Source: Chitinophaga sp. Cy-1792 (GTDB taxonomy: Bacteria; Bacteroidota; Bacteroidia; Chitinophagales; Chitinophagaceae). From it: 64,000 nucleotides of DNA. Of this stretch, positions 17,843 to 28,100 are shown piece by piece. Both the position numbers and the translations under genes were made by a program. The notes beneath the pieces were generated by a model. The model was not told the origin of the DNA. It made no database searches and saw nothing but the letters and a program-made list of their open reading frames with translations. The DNA is taken from positions 186,001-250,000 of the forward strand of contig NZ_VWWO01000003.1 in NCBI RefSeq assembly GCF_011752935.1, given 5' to 3'. The number at the start of each line of letters is the position of its first letter. Positions within the stretch are counted from its first letter, which is position 1.

Positions 17843-19006
17843 TTAGTTAAGGTTCAGAGAAAGGGTCACCGCATATTTATCAGGACCATCCTCAATATCC
17901 AGTGTATATTTTCCCGGGTATAATAGTTCCAGGCGTTTCCTGGAGTTGGCCTGACCTATACCACCTATTTCCCTGGGTTCACTGGGCATACTGCTCTTAC
18001 TGTTCCACACACTCATCTCCAGTTCAGGCCCGCTGGCAAGTATTTTTATAACAACGTGACATTTGCCGTCTACCCCTATATGACTATATTTAAATGCATT
18101 TTCCAGGAAAGGAAACATGAGCAGTGGACTTACCCGCTGGTCCTTAATGTCTTCATCATTGCATTCAAAAACAATGTTCGCCTTGCTGCCATGTCGTACC
18201 CGCTCCAATTCTGTATAGTTACGCATAAAATCAACTTCATATTGCAAATCCACAAAGGGTGCATCTGAATCATACAAGGTGTAACGCATCATTTCGGATA
18301 AATGTAAAATCAAATCAGAAGCCTGTTCCGCTCCTTTCAATGACAACATGTATATATTGTTTAATGTATTGAAAAGAAAATGCGGATTTAACTGCGCTTT
18401 GAGAAAACTAAGCTCAAGGTCCAGCCTGTCTTTCTCCAGCCTCAACCTTCGGGTAATATTCCGGATGGTGTCGAGCACCAGCTTCACTACTATACATGGG
18501 CCCACAGCCGTCGTAACTCCCCAAATCCCCCTTACCAGCCTGTGAAATGCTTCCTTTGTGAAAAGGCCATCATTGATAGTTTGTTTACATGCAGCCAGCA
18601 GCCCAGGTGTTTTAACGGCCATCTCATTGATAACGAATGCGCTGGCCAGATAATTAAACACATTAAAGACAAAAAGTGGGACCAGTAATGCAATAATGCC
18701 CATCACGATGTGCTTTCTCAAAATAAGCCCCGGGATCACCAGGTACATGATGAAATAAAAGGCAAATGCGATCGTAGCTACATTCCTGATAGCAAAAGCA
18801 ACACATAACAGAAACGATTCATCGTAGGTTATGCTGACGAGGGTGGTGTGAACGATCAGTAAGAAGACCCAAACACTGATATGCGCTACTAGTCGGACTT
18901 TAGGTGTATAAAATTTATCAAAGGCACCGGAAACGATCCAATTTAGCAACCTGTTGTTCTGTACAGCTCCGGGCATAGTTACGTTATGTCTAACAGATAC
19001 GGACAT
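17843..19006 (-). CDS. LytS/YpdA-type sensor histidine kinase
   Basis: Membrane kinase of 387 residues. The first 180 residues hold about four hydrophobic segments (about 40-60, 68-92, 100-128 and 160-180) and no large extracellular sensor. A short coiled linker leads to the His_kinase domain with the phosphoacceptor in AQLNPHFLFNTLNNIY (His209), an N-box (FPFLENAFKYSHIG) and a G-box (GGIGQANSRKRLELLYPGKY). It is the first gene of the RiPP locus and is followed 8 bases later by its LytTR regulator. What it senses is unknown; peptide sensing at the membrane, as in lantibiotic autoinduction, is a possibility only. Confidence 0.92.
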   Translation of the reverse strand: MSVSVRHNVTMPGAVQNNRLLNWIVSGAFDKFYTPKVRLVAHISVWVFLLIVHTTLVSITYDESFLLCVAFAIRNVATIAFAFYFIMYLVIPGLILRKHIVMGIIALLVPLFVFNVFNYLASAFVINEMAVKTPGLLAACKQTINDGLFTKEAFHRLVRGIWGVTTAVGPCIVVKLVLDTIRNITRRLRLEKDRLDLELSFLKAQLNPHFLFNTLNNIYMLSLKGAEQASDLILHLSEMMRYTLYDSDAPFVDLQYEVDFMRNYTELERVRHGSKANIVFECNDEDIKDQRVSPLLMFPFLENAFKYSHIGVDGKCHVVIKILASGPELEMSVWNSKSSMPSEPREIGGIGQANSRKRLELLYPGKYTLDIEDGPDKYAVTLSLNLN

Positions 19007-19321
19007 TGGTCGAATAAAATTTCACGGGTTCTAAAAACTTTCGTGCTTTGTATCCAAAATAAGAAAAAGTCAGAATTCACAAATTTTTTTATTTGTCGAG
19101 AGCATCGGATACTTTTTCAGTAAATGTTGAACCCAGCATCCATTGGCAACCATAATTCCTGGGAAGGTATTATTTAATTCAATCAGAATTACATCCACTG
19201 TTGTATAATCCCTCAGAATACCCTGCCGGAGTCCCTTCCACTGCCGCAAATTTCAACAGGAATTTGCGGCAAAAGCAGGTATTGTTCATAATATAATAAA
19301 TCATAAACTTATCTAGTATTG
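19007..19321. other. Intergenic region upstream of the kinase gene
   Basis: No gene seen. It holds an 11-bp perfect inverted repeat (TGCCGCAAATT 19242-19252 / AATTTGCGGCA 19261-19271, loop of 8) without a following T-run on either strand. A clear promoter for the kinase gene could not be identified. Confidence 0.5.
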
Positions 19322-20521
19322 TCATCCCAAAAGACCCGCATCCTCCCATTTATTGACAACCGTTTCGCTGACACCACATTCCAATAGGATTTCCTTTAAA
19401 TTCTCATTATCATGGCCTTCAATGGACCAGTCAACCGCATAGGCACAGAAATCTTCCGTAACCGGTATCATTTCTTCCAGTTTGTTCGCCGTTAAATGTC
19501 GGGCAGCAAGCCGTATCATGGTTCTACCCAACTCATAATCGTCCATTTCCTCCATCAGCGTTTCCAGTTTTGAATATAACTGCTCAAAAGGCAGCTCATC
19601 CACCTGCAGAAACGCGTCATATTCAGGAGGGAATGTGCTTTCGCCATTTTTCAGACTGCGTTCAAAATCAGCAGCAGGTATACATGTCAATAATGGAATA
19701 TAACTGTCCACATAGCGGTAACCTAGTTCCAGTAAGGCCAGCGGCTCCGTTATTGTGGCGCTTTTCAATGCCCGCAGAATGGCGCCGGCCAGTACTTCAG
19801 CCATCCGCGCTACGATGGTTTCAGGTGTTTCCTCTGCTGAAAGCTTTGAATAGGTGAGCCTGCTGCCATTCTCAAAGAACTGACGGATGTTGTCTAACTG
19901 ATGGTGCTGATCATAATTATAAACTGAATGGGCAGTAAACTGGCCACCACCGGGGGAAATATAGAAGTGGCTGGCCTGGGATATTTTACCTTCCTGGTCA
20001 TAATCGTATCGGGTGATATTTACGATCAGGGTGTGCGCATCATTCCTGAGTTCTTCTACCATCTCATCCGGCGTATAGCCGGTAAGGTTTTCCATGGATC
20101 CACGGCCATTCAGAGAAAGCCATTCAGCTGATATTTTTTTATCACCTTCAAAGGTTAACCGCTGTACTTTTGAAGGCAGCCCGGTATTTATACAATATTC
20201 AATATATGCTACCTGGTTTTCACTGTATTGATAATATCCTTCCCACACAAGCTGATTATAAGCATGTACTGCCCTGGTATAGCAGGGCAGCCCGTCTGCA
20301 TTTAAGCCCCAGGCATCCAGCGGATGGCCTTCCATCGTCTCACTTTCTGCTAACATAGGCCCGCCGGCAGGGAATCCGGTTTTCGTATAGTCGTCTAATT
20401 TATATCGGCTGCCATCGGAATAAAGTGTGGTTTGTACCTGGCTGCTGGCAAGGGAAATACTGTCTGCTGGAGACAATAGCGATTTCCAGTACTGGAGTAA
20501 ATTTTCAAACTGCGCTTCCAT
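19322..20521 (-). CDS. Hypothetical protein, 399 residues
   Basis: I do not recognise this protein. It is acidic, has no signal peptide or membrane segment and is probably cytoplasmic. The middle contains YD-type short strands (TRYDYDQEGKISQASHFYI, AHSVYNYDQHHQLDNIRQF) reminiscent of beta-hairpin repeats; the C-terminal third is helical and acidic (YSKLETLMEEMDDYELG, NLKEILLECGVSETVVNKW). It is encoded alone between the RiPP locus and the HxlR gene, on the minus strand. Its base composition resembles the neighbouring core genes. No function is proposed. Confidence 0.8.
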   Translation of the reverse strand: MEAQFENLLQYWKSLLSPADSISLASSQVQTTLYSDGSRYKLDDYTKTGFPAGGPMLAESETMEGHPLDAWGLNADGLPCYTRAVHAYNQLVWEGYYQYSENQVAYIEYCINTGLPSKVQRLTFEGDKKISAEWLSLNGRGSMENLTGYTPDEMVEELRNDAHTLIVNITRYDYDQEGKISQASHFYISPGGGQFTAHSVYNYDQHHQLDNIRQFFENGSRLTYSKLSAEETPETIVARMAEVLAGAILRALKSATITEPLALLELGYRYVDSYIPLLTCIPAADFERSLKNGESTFPPEYDAFLQVDELPFEQLYSKLETLMEEMDDYELGRTMIRLAARHLTANKLEEMIPVTEDFCAYAVDWSIEGHDNENLKEILLECGVSETVVNKWEDAGLLG

Positions 20522-20610
20522 AGTAGTATAAGGGGTATAGGTAACAAATAATTTTCTGGACAGGAAATTACATATTTTTTCGGGTAGATGTTTGTCGGGG
20601 AGATAACAAT

Positions 20611-20964
20611 TTATATCCCCTGACTTCCATCCATTTGTTCCCGTCCCCAGGCTCTCATGGCGTCTATGATGGGGAGTAGTGAATTGCCGAAAGCTGTGAT
20701 CCTGTATTCTACCCTGGGAGGAACTTCTGCAAAAACAATTCTTTCAATAACCCCGTCTGCTTCCAGTTCGCGTAACTGGTTAGTGAGGGTTTGTTTGCTG
20801 GCTTCCGGAATCCCTTTTTGCATCAGACTATACCGGTTTTTACCATTGCGGATCAGGTGTATAATGATAGGTTTCCACTTGCCACCAATGATATTTAGAC
20901 AATAAGTTACAGCACAATTGGTTGGGTTAAAATCTTTTGTTTTTCTAATACCTGTATTTGCCAT
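20611..20964 (-). CDS. HxlR family transcriptional regulator
   Basis: Winged-helix regulator of 117 residues with the full HxlR pattern: NCAVTYCLNIIGGKWKPIII, the SLMQKGIPEASKQTLTNQL recognition region, LEADGVIERIVFAEVPPRVEYRIT, and a C-terminal WGREQMDG. Cys17 and Cys22 lie next to the N-terminal helix; Cys near this position serves as a redox or electrophile sensor in relatives such as HypR/YodB. It is divergent from an MBL-fold hydrolase gene and shares about 90 bases of upstream sequence with it. That region holds CTATA/TATAG motifs that may be its operator. The likely target is the divergent gene. Confidence 0.92.
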   Translation of the reverse strand: MANTGIRKTKDFNPTNCAVTYCLNIIGGKWKPIIIHLIRNGKNRYSLMQKGIPEASKQTLTNQLRELEADGVIERIVFAEVPPRVEYRITAFGNSLLPIIDAMRAWGREQMDGSQGI

Positions 20965-21015
20965 TAGTCTGAAATTTTAGCCTATACCCATAAATATAGT
21001 CTGAGCTATAGTTTG
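20965..21015. promoter_or_regulatory. Divergent regulatory region with CTATA/TATAG repeats
   Basis: Between hxlR-type gene and hydrolase gene: CCTATAC, ATATAGT and the palindrome CTATAG lie within 40 bases, an arrangement suited to an HxlR dimer. No exact TAnnTTTG box is present; TATAGTTTG is one base off in spacing. Confidence 0.4.
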
Positions 21016-21054
21016 ATGGGAATGAGATTACTTGCCGTAAAATTACGAAACACT

Positions 21055-21912
21055 ATGCTAACAGCTAATGGCATTCATCATTTCAGGTTAAACGGAGAAA
21101 ATCTGTTAATAATTACTGATGGGGAAGTACCGTATGATAATAATTGTTTTGCGCCGGATATTCCGCGGGAAGAGGTGAATGCTATCAGGGGAGACAATGC
21201 AGAGGATATTATCTTAACACATAATATATTGATAATAAAGAAATATGAGCGGGTGATATTAATAGATGCTGGTAATGGCCCTGCCACGGCGCCAGCCGGC
21301 GCGCATCTGCTCACAAACTTGCTGTCTGCCGGCATCACCGCCAGAGAAATTACTGATATTCTGCTTACACATGCACATCCTGATCATATTGGTGGTCTGG
21401 TGAATGAGGAAAATCAGCCCGTGTTTCCGGCGGCGGCCATTCATCTTTCTAAAGCAGAATACGATTTCTGGCAAAATCCGGCGGCTGATTTTTCCCATAG
21501 TAAGCATTCGCCGGAAGCACTAAAAGCGGTTCAGCAGCAAATTCAGCAAATATTGTCTGTAGTGAAACCTCAACTTCATTTGTTTCAGGGGAATTGGTCG
21601 CTGATGAACATTATAAGGCCCATACCCGCACCCGGGCACACTCCTGGCCACATGCTGTTTTCCATTACTTTGGGTAGTGAGCAGTTCATTCATATGGGGG
21701 ATATCTGTCATGAAGAGCTGCTGCTATTCAGCCAGCCTGGCTGGGGAACTATTTTCGATGTAGATTTTGAACTGGCGGCTGAAACCCGTTTCAGGGTATT
21801 AAACGCGCTGGCCACGTTGGGAAAACTAACATTCGGTTACCATATGCCATGGCCCGGCTTCGGGAAGGTAGTACGAAAAGGAACCGCATTTGCCTGGCAG
21901 CCTGTTGTTTAA
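21055..21912 (+). CDS. MBL-fold metallohydrolase
   Basis: Cytoplasmic metallo-beta-lactamase-fold hydrolase of 285 residues from ATG 21055. Earlier in-frame starts at 21016 and 21022 exist but would add residues before the usual first strand (FRLNGENLLIITDGEVPYD). The zinc motif is HAHPDH at 106-111, and further ligands are the His of PAPGHTPGHM and the Asp of HMGDICHEE; a late His occurs in FGYHMPWPG. There is no signal peptide, unlike many exported relatives. It is divergently arranged with the HxlR regulator, which probably controls it, and is followed 45 bases later by a thioesterase gene. The substrate is unknown; lactonase or glyoxalase-II-like activity is possible. Confidence 0.9.
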   Translation: MLTANGIHHFRLNGENLLIITDGEVPYDNNCFAPDIPREEVNAIRGDNAEDIILTHNILIIKKYERVILIDAGNGPATAPAGAHLLTNLLSAGITAREITDILLTHAHPDHIGGLVNEENQPVFPAAAIHLSKAEYDFWQNPAADFSHSKHSPEALKAVQQQIQQILSVVKPQLHLFQGNWSLMNIIRPIPAPGHTPGHMLFSITLGSEQFIHMGDICHEELLLFSQPGWGTIFDVDFELAAETRFRVLNALATLGKLTFGYHMPWPGFGKVVRKGTAFAWQPVV

Positions 21913-21957
21913 AAAGAAAGGATAATTACCTTTAGAAACGAATCAAAAGCATGGAAA

Positions 21958-22431
21958 ATGACTAAACTGACGACACTTGAATACCTCCGGCGCCTCATCG
22001 ATGGAACGCTCACACCAGCAGAAACTACACATTTCATTTACCCTACAGCCACATCACAACTGGTAGGCTATAAGGTAAGTGAAGTATCTGAAGGCTACGC
22101 CTGCCTTACATTACAGGCCGATCCAGGACTCCACGGCAATCAGCAGGGAACTATTCACGGCGGAATGTTGTGTGAACTCGCTGACGCCGCCATGGGCACA
22201 GCTTTATCTACCTTATTACAGGAAGGTGAAAGCTTTGCGAGCATAGACCTTTCCATAAAATTTCTACGGCCGGCATGGGCTACCACCCTTAAATCCTATG
22301 CACGCCCGGTACAAATAGGTAAATCAGTAGTGCATTATACCTGTGAAATAAAAAATGCGGAAGATAAAGTGGTTGCCATTGCCAGTGGTACATTCATGAT
22401 CCTGCGTGGCAACGCCGCTAAAGGAAGATAA
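21958..22431 (+). CDS. PaaI-type hotdog-fold thioesterase
   Basis: Acyl-CoA thioesterase-like protein of 157 residues. The signature is GNQQGTIHGGMLCELADAAMG (HGG turn plus the Asp in the hotdog helix), followed by ASIDLSIKFLRPAW and a C-terminal strand VVAIASGTFMIL. The family hydrolyses aromatic or medium-chain acyl-CoA in the cytoplasm as a dimer or tetramer. The gene lies 45 bases after the MBL hydrolase and may be co-transcribed with it under HxlR control. The start at 21958 fits the family length; a nearby ATG at 21951 is in another frame. Confidence 0.9.
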   Translation: MTKLTTLEYLRRLIDGTLTPAETTHFIYPTATSQLVGYKVSEVSEGYACLTLQADPGLHGNQQGTIHGGMLCELADAAMGTALSTLLQEGESFASIDLSIKFLRPAWATTLKSYARPVQIGKSVVHYTCEIKNAEDKVVAIASGTFMILRGNAAKGR

Positions 22432-22442
22432 ATTATCCAAAT

Positions 22443-22470
22443 AAAAAAGAGGGCTTTACGCCCTCTTCTT
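22443..22470. terminator. Bidirectional terminator after the thioesterase gene
   Basis: AAGAGGGC (22447-22454) pairs with GCCCTCTT (22460-22467) over TTTAC; A-run on the left and CTT on the right. It overlaps the end of the convergent thioredoxin-like gene. Confidence 0.8.
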
Positions 22471-23710
22471 ACCTGATTTTTTCTCCTTTCTTCATTTGGT
22501 CAAGTATCTTTTCATGGTACTCCCTGAAGTATTTGTTATCAGGTTGATCAAACTTATTAATGGCGGTTTGTTGCAATGTTATGGCATCATCCGTCTTACC
22601 TAACTTATAAAGCAGATTGGCTTTCGTGGTCATGTAATTCGGAGAGGTATCTTTTTGTAATGCGATATCTATCCATTTAAGCCCCAGCTGTAAGGTGGCA
22701 GTATCGTTTCCATGTATTGCCAGCACAAAGGCGTAACCACTCAGTTCAGCAGCATTGATCTTTGATTGGTTGTTTTTAACGAAAGTTTTTACAGCCGGAA
22801 TATATTTATCGTATTCTTTGTTGCGCTGATAATTTTGTAACTCAAATTTTCCGTAAACGATGCTGGCATAGTCCGGGTACTTTTGTTTGAGTGTACGCTT
22901 GATAGCTGCAAGATCCGGCGTCTTTCCATCTTTCATGCCGGAATAGATTTCTTCTGACATAATGATCTGTTCCACTTTGGTTTCTGCGTACAGTTCGCCC
23001 ATCAGGCTATTGATTTTTGCCTTATTATTTTTGAAGATGACAAACCCGGTATCACCGCTTTTACGGGTAAATTCATCCATCAGCTGAATCGTTTCTTTAT
23101 TAAAAACTGTTGGTAATACCTGTAAATAGCGGGTGAAGAAGATATCTGCATATTGTCCGTCATAATTGCGATGGGCTTCTGTAGCGAGGCCGCGCAGCAG
23201 CGCCGTGTCCTTGCCTGCATTTTTTAATGCAGCTGCCATGCGGGTGTAGTACTGGGTTTCCGGCTGTAAAGCTTTCGCAGAGGCGGCAATGAAGGCTGCT
23301 GCAGAATCAGTACCCACTTTAATATGTACCAGTTCCCCTGCCGGAGTGAAATATAAAAAGGTAGGGTAGGCCATTATTTTATAATCCGTGGCAATAGCGT
23401 CTGCATCTGCATACCATTGTTTTACCGACTCATCATCTTTATCGGTTTTATCCATCTGGGCTTTTACGCTGATGAATTTCTCATTGAAATAATTTCCTAC
23501 AACTTCTTGTGGGAAAATCTCTCTGCTCATCCATTTACAAGGGCCACACCAGGTAGTATAGCAATCTACAAAAATGAATTTGTTCTCCTGTTTTGCTTTT
23601 GCTTTGATCTCTTTCCAGCTCAGTCCATGCTGGAAATGAATACCTTTTTCCTGTGCATTTACTTTAAATACAACTAATAGCAACAGCAGACTTAAAATAC
23701 GTGTATACAT
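22469..23710 (-). CDS. Exported thioredoxin-like protein with C-terminal helical repeats
   Basis: Periplasmic protein of 413 residues with signal peptide (1-19, ending VNAQ). The thioredoxin-fold part (about 25-140) has the active site WCGPC (CGPC 55-58), preceded by KFIFVDCYTT with an extra Cys50, and the cis-Pro loop AYPTFLYF. The remainder is helical, with a TPR-like segment near the end (GLKWIDIALQKD, ANLLYKLGKTDDAITLQQTA). It is the last gene of the minus-strand sigma-FecR-SusC-SusD locus and starts after a strong intercistronic hairpin. It could keep disulfides reduced or process a thiol-containing ligand of this uptake system; that link is by position only. Confidence 0.9.
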   Translation of the reverse strand: MYTRILSLLLLLVVFKVNAQEKGIHFQHGLSWKEIKAKAKQENKFIFVDCYTTWCGPCKWMSREIFPQEVVGNYFNEKFISVKAQMDKTDKDDESVKQWYADADAIATDYKIMAYPTFLYFTPAGELVHIKVGTDSAAAFIAASAKALQPETQYYTRMAAALKNAGKDTALLRGLATEAHRNYDGQYADIFFTRYLQVLPTVFNKETIQLMDEFTRKSGDTGFVIFKNNKAKINSLMGELYAETKVEQIIMSEEIYSGMKDGKTPDLAAIKRTLKQKYPDYASIVYGKFELQNYQRNKEYDKYIPAVKTFVKNNQSKINAAELSGYAFVLAIHGNDTATLQLGLKWIDIALQKDTSPNYMTTKANLLYKLGKTDDAITLQQTAINKFDQPDNKYFREYHEKILDQMKKGEKIR

Positions 23711-23724
23711 AAGCGTTATATTAT

Positions 23725-23747
23725 CGGGGTCTGCCTGGCAGACCCCG
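23725..23747 (-). promoter_or_regulatory. Intercistronic hairpin between susD and the thioredoxin-like gene
   Basis: CGGGGTCTG and CAGACCCCG form a perfect 9-bp stem over a 5-nt loop. No T-run follows on the minus strand, so it is more likely an mRNA-stabilising or processing element than a terminator. Confidence 0.5.
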
Positions 23748-23762
23748 GTTTATAGTGGTTGG

Positions 23763-25127
23763 TTAAAGATGTTCATTGGGTTCTATCTCCGGATTGAGCT
23801 GGCGTAGTTTAGGTGCGATCGGAAACAGGTACATAGGTGAATTTGGTGCTATTTCATATTGTTGCCCATTGTAGCTATGGTGCAGTGTTTTGGCGAATTT
23901 TGGATCTTTATTCAATCTTTTCAGATCAAATAATCGCATCCCATGGAAACATAATTCTCTTCTTCTTTCTTCCAGTACTTTTACCAGGGCATCATCTGCA
24001 GAAGTAGCCGTGGTGGGCTGATAGCTATTGCTGAGAATGCGGGCTTTCCTTACTGCGTTCATATCATTCAACGCCGCAGTAGCATCTCCGGCCCTGGCTT
24101 CGCATTCTGCTTTTACGAGGTACATCTCTGCTACCGTAGGGCCCAGGTTCCTGGTGTCGTATTGCAGGAATTCACCATTGTAATAGAGATAACCACGCAT
24201 TGGGTCCTGTGTGGAAGTAAACAGGATCTGGTAACGCAGGTCGTTTAATGAATCTTTGAATGCTACCTGCAGGTCTTTGCTGACAGAAAACCAGCTGTAG
24301 GCATTATTTGCGAGTTTCATCAGCAAAGTTTCCTGGTTTTCGCTGTTGATCGGGAAGGAATATGGATCGTTCTTAAACTGGTTGTAGTCGGTCAGTTTAT
24401 TTTTGATAGCCAGGGAGTTAGTGGCGGCAGTTAGTGCTTCCTGATATTTGCCGGTGGCAAGCGCTGCTCGTGCCAGTACAGCGTAACCTGTGGCTAGCGA
24501 AGGTTCAAAGAAAGTGGTGCTGGTTTTTCCCAACAATGTAACTGCCAGGTTCAGATCTGCAAATACCTGATCGTACACGGCCTGTACGGATGCCCTGTTT
24601 AATTGCTGATCTGTGGTGGGTGCTAATACCAGTGGCACAGCGAGGTCTTTGGATGCGGTAGCTGCATCGTATTGCATGCCGTAAAGGTTTACCAGGGAGA
24701 AATAAGCGAAAGCTCTGTGTACGAGTGCTTCGCCTGTTACCTGGTTACGTTCTGTCAATATGCCGTCTGTCACGGTTTTCATGCCGTCAATTACCACATT
24801 GGCTATGTAGATCTGCTTGTACAGGCTATTCCACATATTATCTCCGTCACCGCTTACATACACATTATTCTGCCAGGTATGCAATTTAAAGGTGCTGTTA
24901 CCGAGGTAACTCAACCCTTTGGATTCGTAGAATTCCACATCGTCTGTCAGCCATTCATCGGAGCCGTAGGAGGTTGGTAAGGTATAGGCATTGTTGAGCA
25001 AAAGGCGATAATCTTTGTAAACAGAAGGTATCACCTTACCCTTGGGTTTTATATCGAGATAATCACGCCCGCAGCTGCTCAACACTAAGGCAGCTAAAGC
25101 GATCCAACATATGTTTAAATATTTCAT
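23763..25127 (-). CDS. SusD/RagB family nutrient-binding lipoprotein
   Basis: Surface lipoprotein of 454 residues, partner of the SusC gene just upstream. The signal peptide ends in the lipobox LSSC (Cys19), then GRDYLDIKPKGKVIP, the common SusD start. Helical TPR-like repeats follow (VTGEALVHRAFAYFSLVNLYGMQY without its last residues is diagnostic), with MYLVKAECEARAGDATAALNDMNAVRKARI and LEERRRELCFHGMRLFDLKRL near the end. It is about 150 residues shorter than the SusD at 3301-5106, so this is a more compact family member. The start is 18 bases after the susC stop. Confidence 0.95.
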   Translation of the reverse strand: MKYLNICWIALAALVLSSCGRDYLDIKPKGKVIPSVYKDYRLLLNNAYTLPTSYGSDEWLTDDVEFYESKGLSYLGNSTFKLHTWQNNVYVSGDGDNMWNSLYKQIYIANVVIDGMKTVTDGILTERNQVTGEALVHRAFAYFSLVNLYGMQYDAATASKDLAVPLVLAPTTDQQLNRASVQAVYDQVFADLNLAVTLLGKTSTTFFEPSLATGYAVLARAALATGKYQEALTAATNSLAIKNKLTDYNQFKNDPYSFPINSENQETLLMKLANNAYSWFSVSKDLQVAFKDSLNDLRYQILFTSTQDPMRGYLYYNGEFLQYDTRNLGPTVAEMYLVKAECEARAGDATAALNDMNAVRKARILSNSYQPTTATSADDALVKVLEERRRELCFHGMRLFDLKRLNKDPKFAKTLHHSYNGQQYEIAPNSPMYLFPIAPKLRQLNPEIEPNEHL

Positions 25128-25145
25128 GAAACGTTCTTTAGTAGT

Positions 25146-28100
25146 TTAAAATGTTGTACGTAAACCGATGGCAAATGATCTTGCAGGTGGCAGCATGGTA
25201 TAATAGGCGGAAGGAATATAATCCGGGTCGATGCCTGCCTTGTTCTGCGTCCATAATGCCAGGTTTCTGCCGTAGGCGAGCAGGGATAATTTCTGTAGAT
25301 GTATACTACGCAGGAGTTGCGCCGGAAGATCATACGACAGGGAAACCTCTCTCAACCTGATATGTGATCCGCTTTCTATCAGCTGGTCCGATAGCAGATA
25401 CCATGATTCTGAGTAATTCACTCCTGTTGATGGCATCACTGGCACGATTGTTTTATTTTCATCACCCGGTTGTTTCCAACGGAGCGCCACATCTTTGTTG
25501 ATAGATTTTTGTGTGGAATAGCTGAAATAGGATACGCTTGGTCTGCGGAAAACATAATCGAATTTGAAAGTCACCAGGGCAGAGAGTTCCAGCTGTTTGT
25601 AACGGAAGGTATTTGTCCAGCCGCCGAAATACTTAGGCACGGTACTTCCGCTATAGGTAAGCGTAGTAAGATCTGAGGCGATATCAGCTTCTGTCAGCAT
25701 TCTTTTACCTGCACCATTCAGTAAAGTTGGTCTGCCTGCGCTGTCGAGGCCGCCAAAGCGATAGCTATACACTGCTTCAATAGGCTTGCCTTTAACAGGA
25801 TTACTTCCTGAGCCACTGTTTACATAGTAGGTTACCAGTTCACGTTGCAGGTTGGAAGATGCTACTTTATTCATGTTGTAGCTAAAGTTCATGATAGATT
25901 TCCAGGAGAAGGCCTTCTCACGGAAAAAGTCTGCGGTAATATTGAGGTCTGCGCCATGGTTGTCTACTTTGGCTGTATTTACGGTCAGACTGGTAAATCC
26001 ATAGGTTGGATTAAATTCGGCAGGACCCAGCAGGTCGTAACATCTTTTGTAATATACATCCAGACTCATTTCCAGTTTGCTTTTCCAGAAAGATGCATCT
26101 ACACCGACGTTGAAAGTTTTTGTTTTTTCCCAGCGCAGGAGCGGGTTTGCAGGGTTACTGATATCAGCATATGGCAGGCCGTTATAATAGCCGATAGAAG
26201 AAGGAACCGTCGCAATCAGGTAAGGGCTTGTAGTTTTGTCCACATTGCCATTCACGCCATAGGTAGCGCGAAGATTAAGCCTGTTCATAACAGCGGTATT
26301 CATGAAGTTTTCTTCGCCCAGCTTCCACATGGCTCCCATCGACCATAGCGGCGTTGCGCGATATTTCTTACTCGCACCGAAAAGGTTGGAATCATCTAAT
26401 CTCACACTTCCTGATAGCACATATTTCTCATGGTAGGTATAGTTGGCATTGGTATACCATGACAGGTACCTGTCACGTGCGTCTGACAAGGTATTAGGGT
26501 TAGATGGTTTATTCTGATAGTTGGTAACAGCTGTTTTGTAATAGAGGTCGTAATTAACCAGGCTGGAAGAAAGGGTCTGATCATCATAGCCATACAAACG
26601 GCTGGTAGCGCCATTGGTCCATACTTGTCTGATCTCTCCGCCACCTACTGCATCAATTCTGTGGTTGGCACCGAGGGATTTGCTATAATTCAACTGACCA
26701 CGCACATCATAATGCTCCATTTCTACATTGGAAAGGTCAAGTATGCCTCCTCTTGGCAGTCCGTATACTAACTTGCCCGCCTGTACGGAGGTGGCGTTAT
26801 TTACAGTATTTCTGCTGGTATAGGTGCTAGGGCTGTAGTAATTACGGGTACGGGCAAACGAACGCTCGTATAGTCCGCTGAGGCTTGCGCTCAGACCGGG
26901 AATAATCTTATAATGGAAGCCGCCGTTCAAGCGGTAAAGGTTGCTGCGGCTGGTATTGTCAGCGTTGGCCAGTTCATCGATATAATTGTATTTCCATGGG
27001 AGATATCCCATTTTTTCCAGAGAATCCAGTGTACGTTTATTGAAAGCCCTGGAATATTGCATAGGAGCGCCATTTTCATCAACGATGCGGTCGTAAGGCA
27101 GGAGGGTGCCGGTTCCTGGCTCCAGAGGTTTGAGACCCACACCGTTATTTTTAGTGTTGGCCATCACAATCATAAAGCCCACATTGGCTTCCAGATTTTT
27201 GGTCAACTGAAAGATATTGGTAGAATTCAGCGTAACGCGCTGATTGCGGTTGCCTTTTGCTACCGGCAGCTCATCGCTGTAGGAGCCGGAGATAAAGTAT
27301 TTGGCAGCATCATTTCCACCGGCAACAGAAAGATTGTATTGTTTAATTTGTTGTTGCTGGAGGAGATATTTACTGTAGGAAGATTTATAGTCGTAGGAAG
27401 CCAGTTGAGCCACCAGTGCATCTCTTTGGGCGGCAGTGATTTCTCCGCGTTTATATCGGAAGAAGATATCAGCACCGGCAGAGGTGGAGGGTAGCGTTTT
27501 GCCGGAAGGATCTGGCAGCAGGGATTTATTAACAGCTTCCTGTTCAAAGTCAAGATAGTCGGCACTATTGGCAACCGGGCGATAGCTGAGATCAGGTTTG
27601 CCGCCAATGGTATAGTTGGTAGAGAAATTGATCAGGCGTTTTTGATTTTTTCCTTTTTTCATTTCGATGACTACCACGCCATTTGCTGCTCTGACACCCC
27701 AGATAGAGGCTGCAGCAGCGTCTTTGAGGAAAGTCACCCGGGAAATATCTTCCGGATTGAGCATGGAGAGGTCGCCTTCATAGGGGAAGCCGTCGATAAC
27801 GATCAGCGGGTCTTGCTGGGCACGCAGGGTATTTCGGCCACGGATGGTGAGGGTGGTTTTGGTCGTAGGACGTCCGCTGGCATCTGCAGGGTTGGTGGTT
27901 ACCAGCAATCCGCTGACAAGGCCTTCCATCTTATCGGCCACGTTCATGGTCACTTTCTTCTCCAGGTCCAGGTCTTTGATCTGGGAGAAGGAACCCGTGG
28001 CCCTCTCTTTGGCAATGGTTTGGTAACCGGTAGAAACCTCCACGGTAGACAGCTGAATATTATCAGTAGACATGCTGATGTTGAGCTGTGCCGCTTTGGT

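Noticed and set aside
19242..19271. Hairpin as terminator of the 399-residue hypothetical gene
   Set aside because: The stem is perfect, but no T-run follows on the minus strand; listed only as an inverted repeat.
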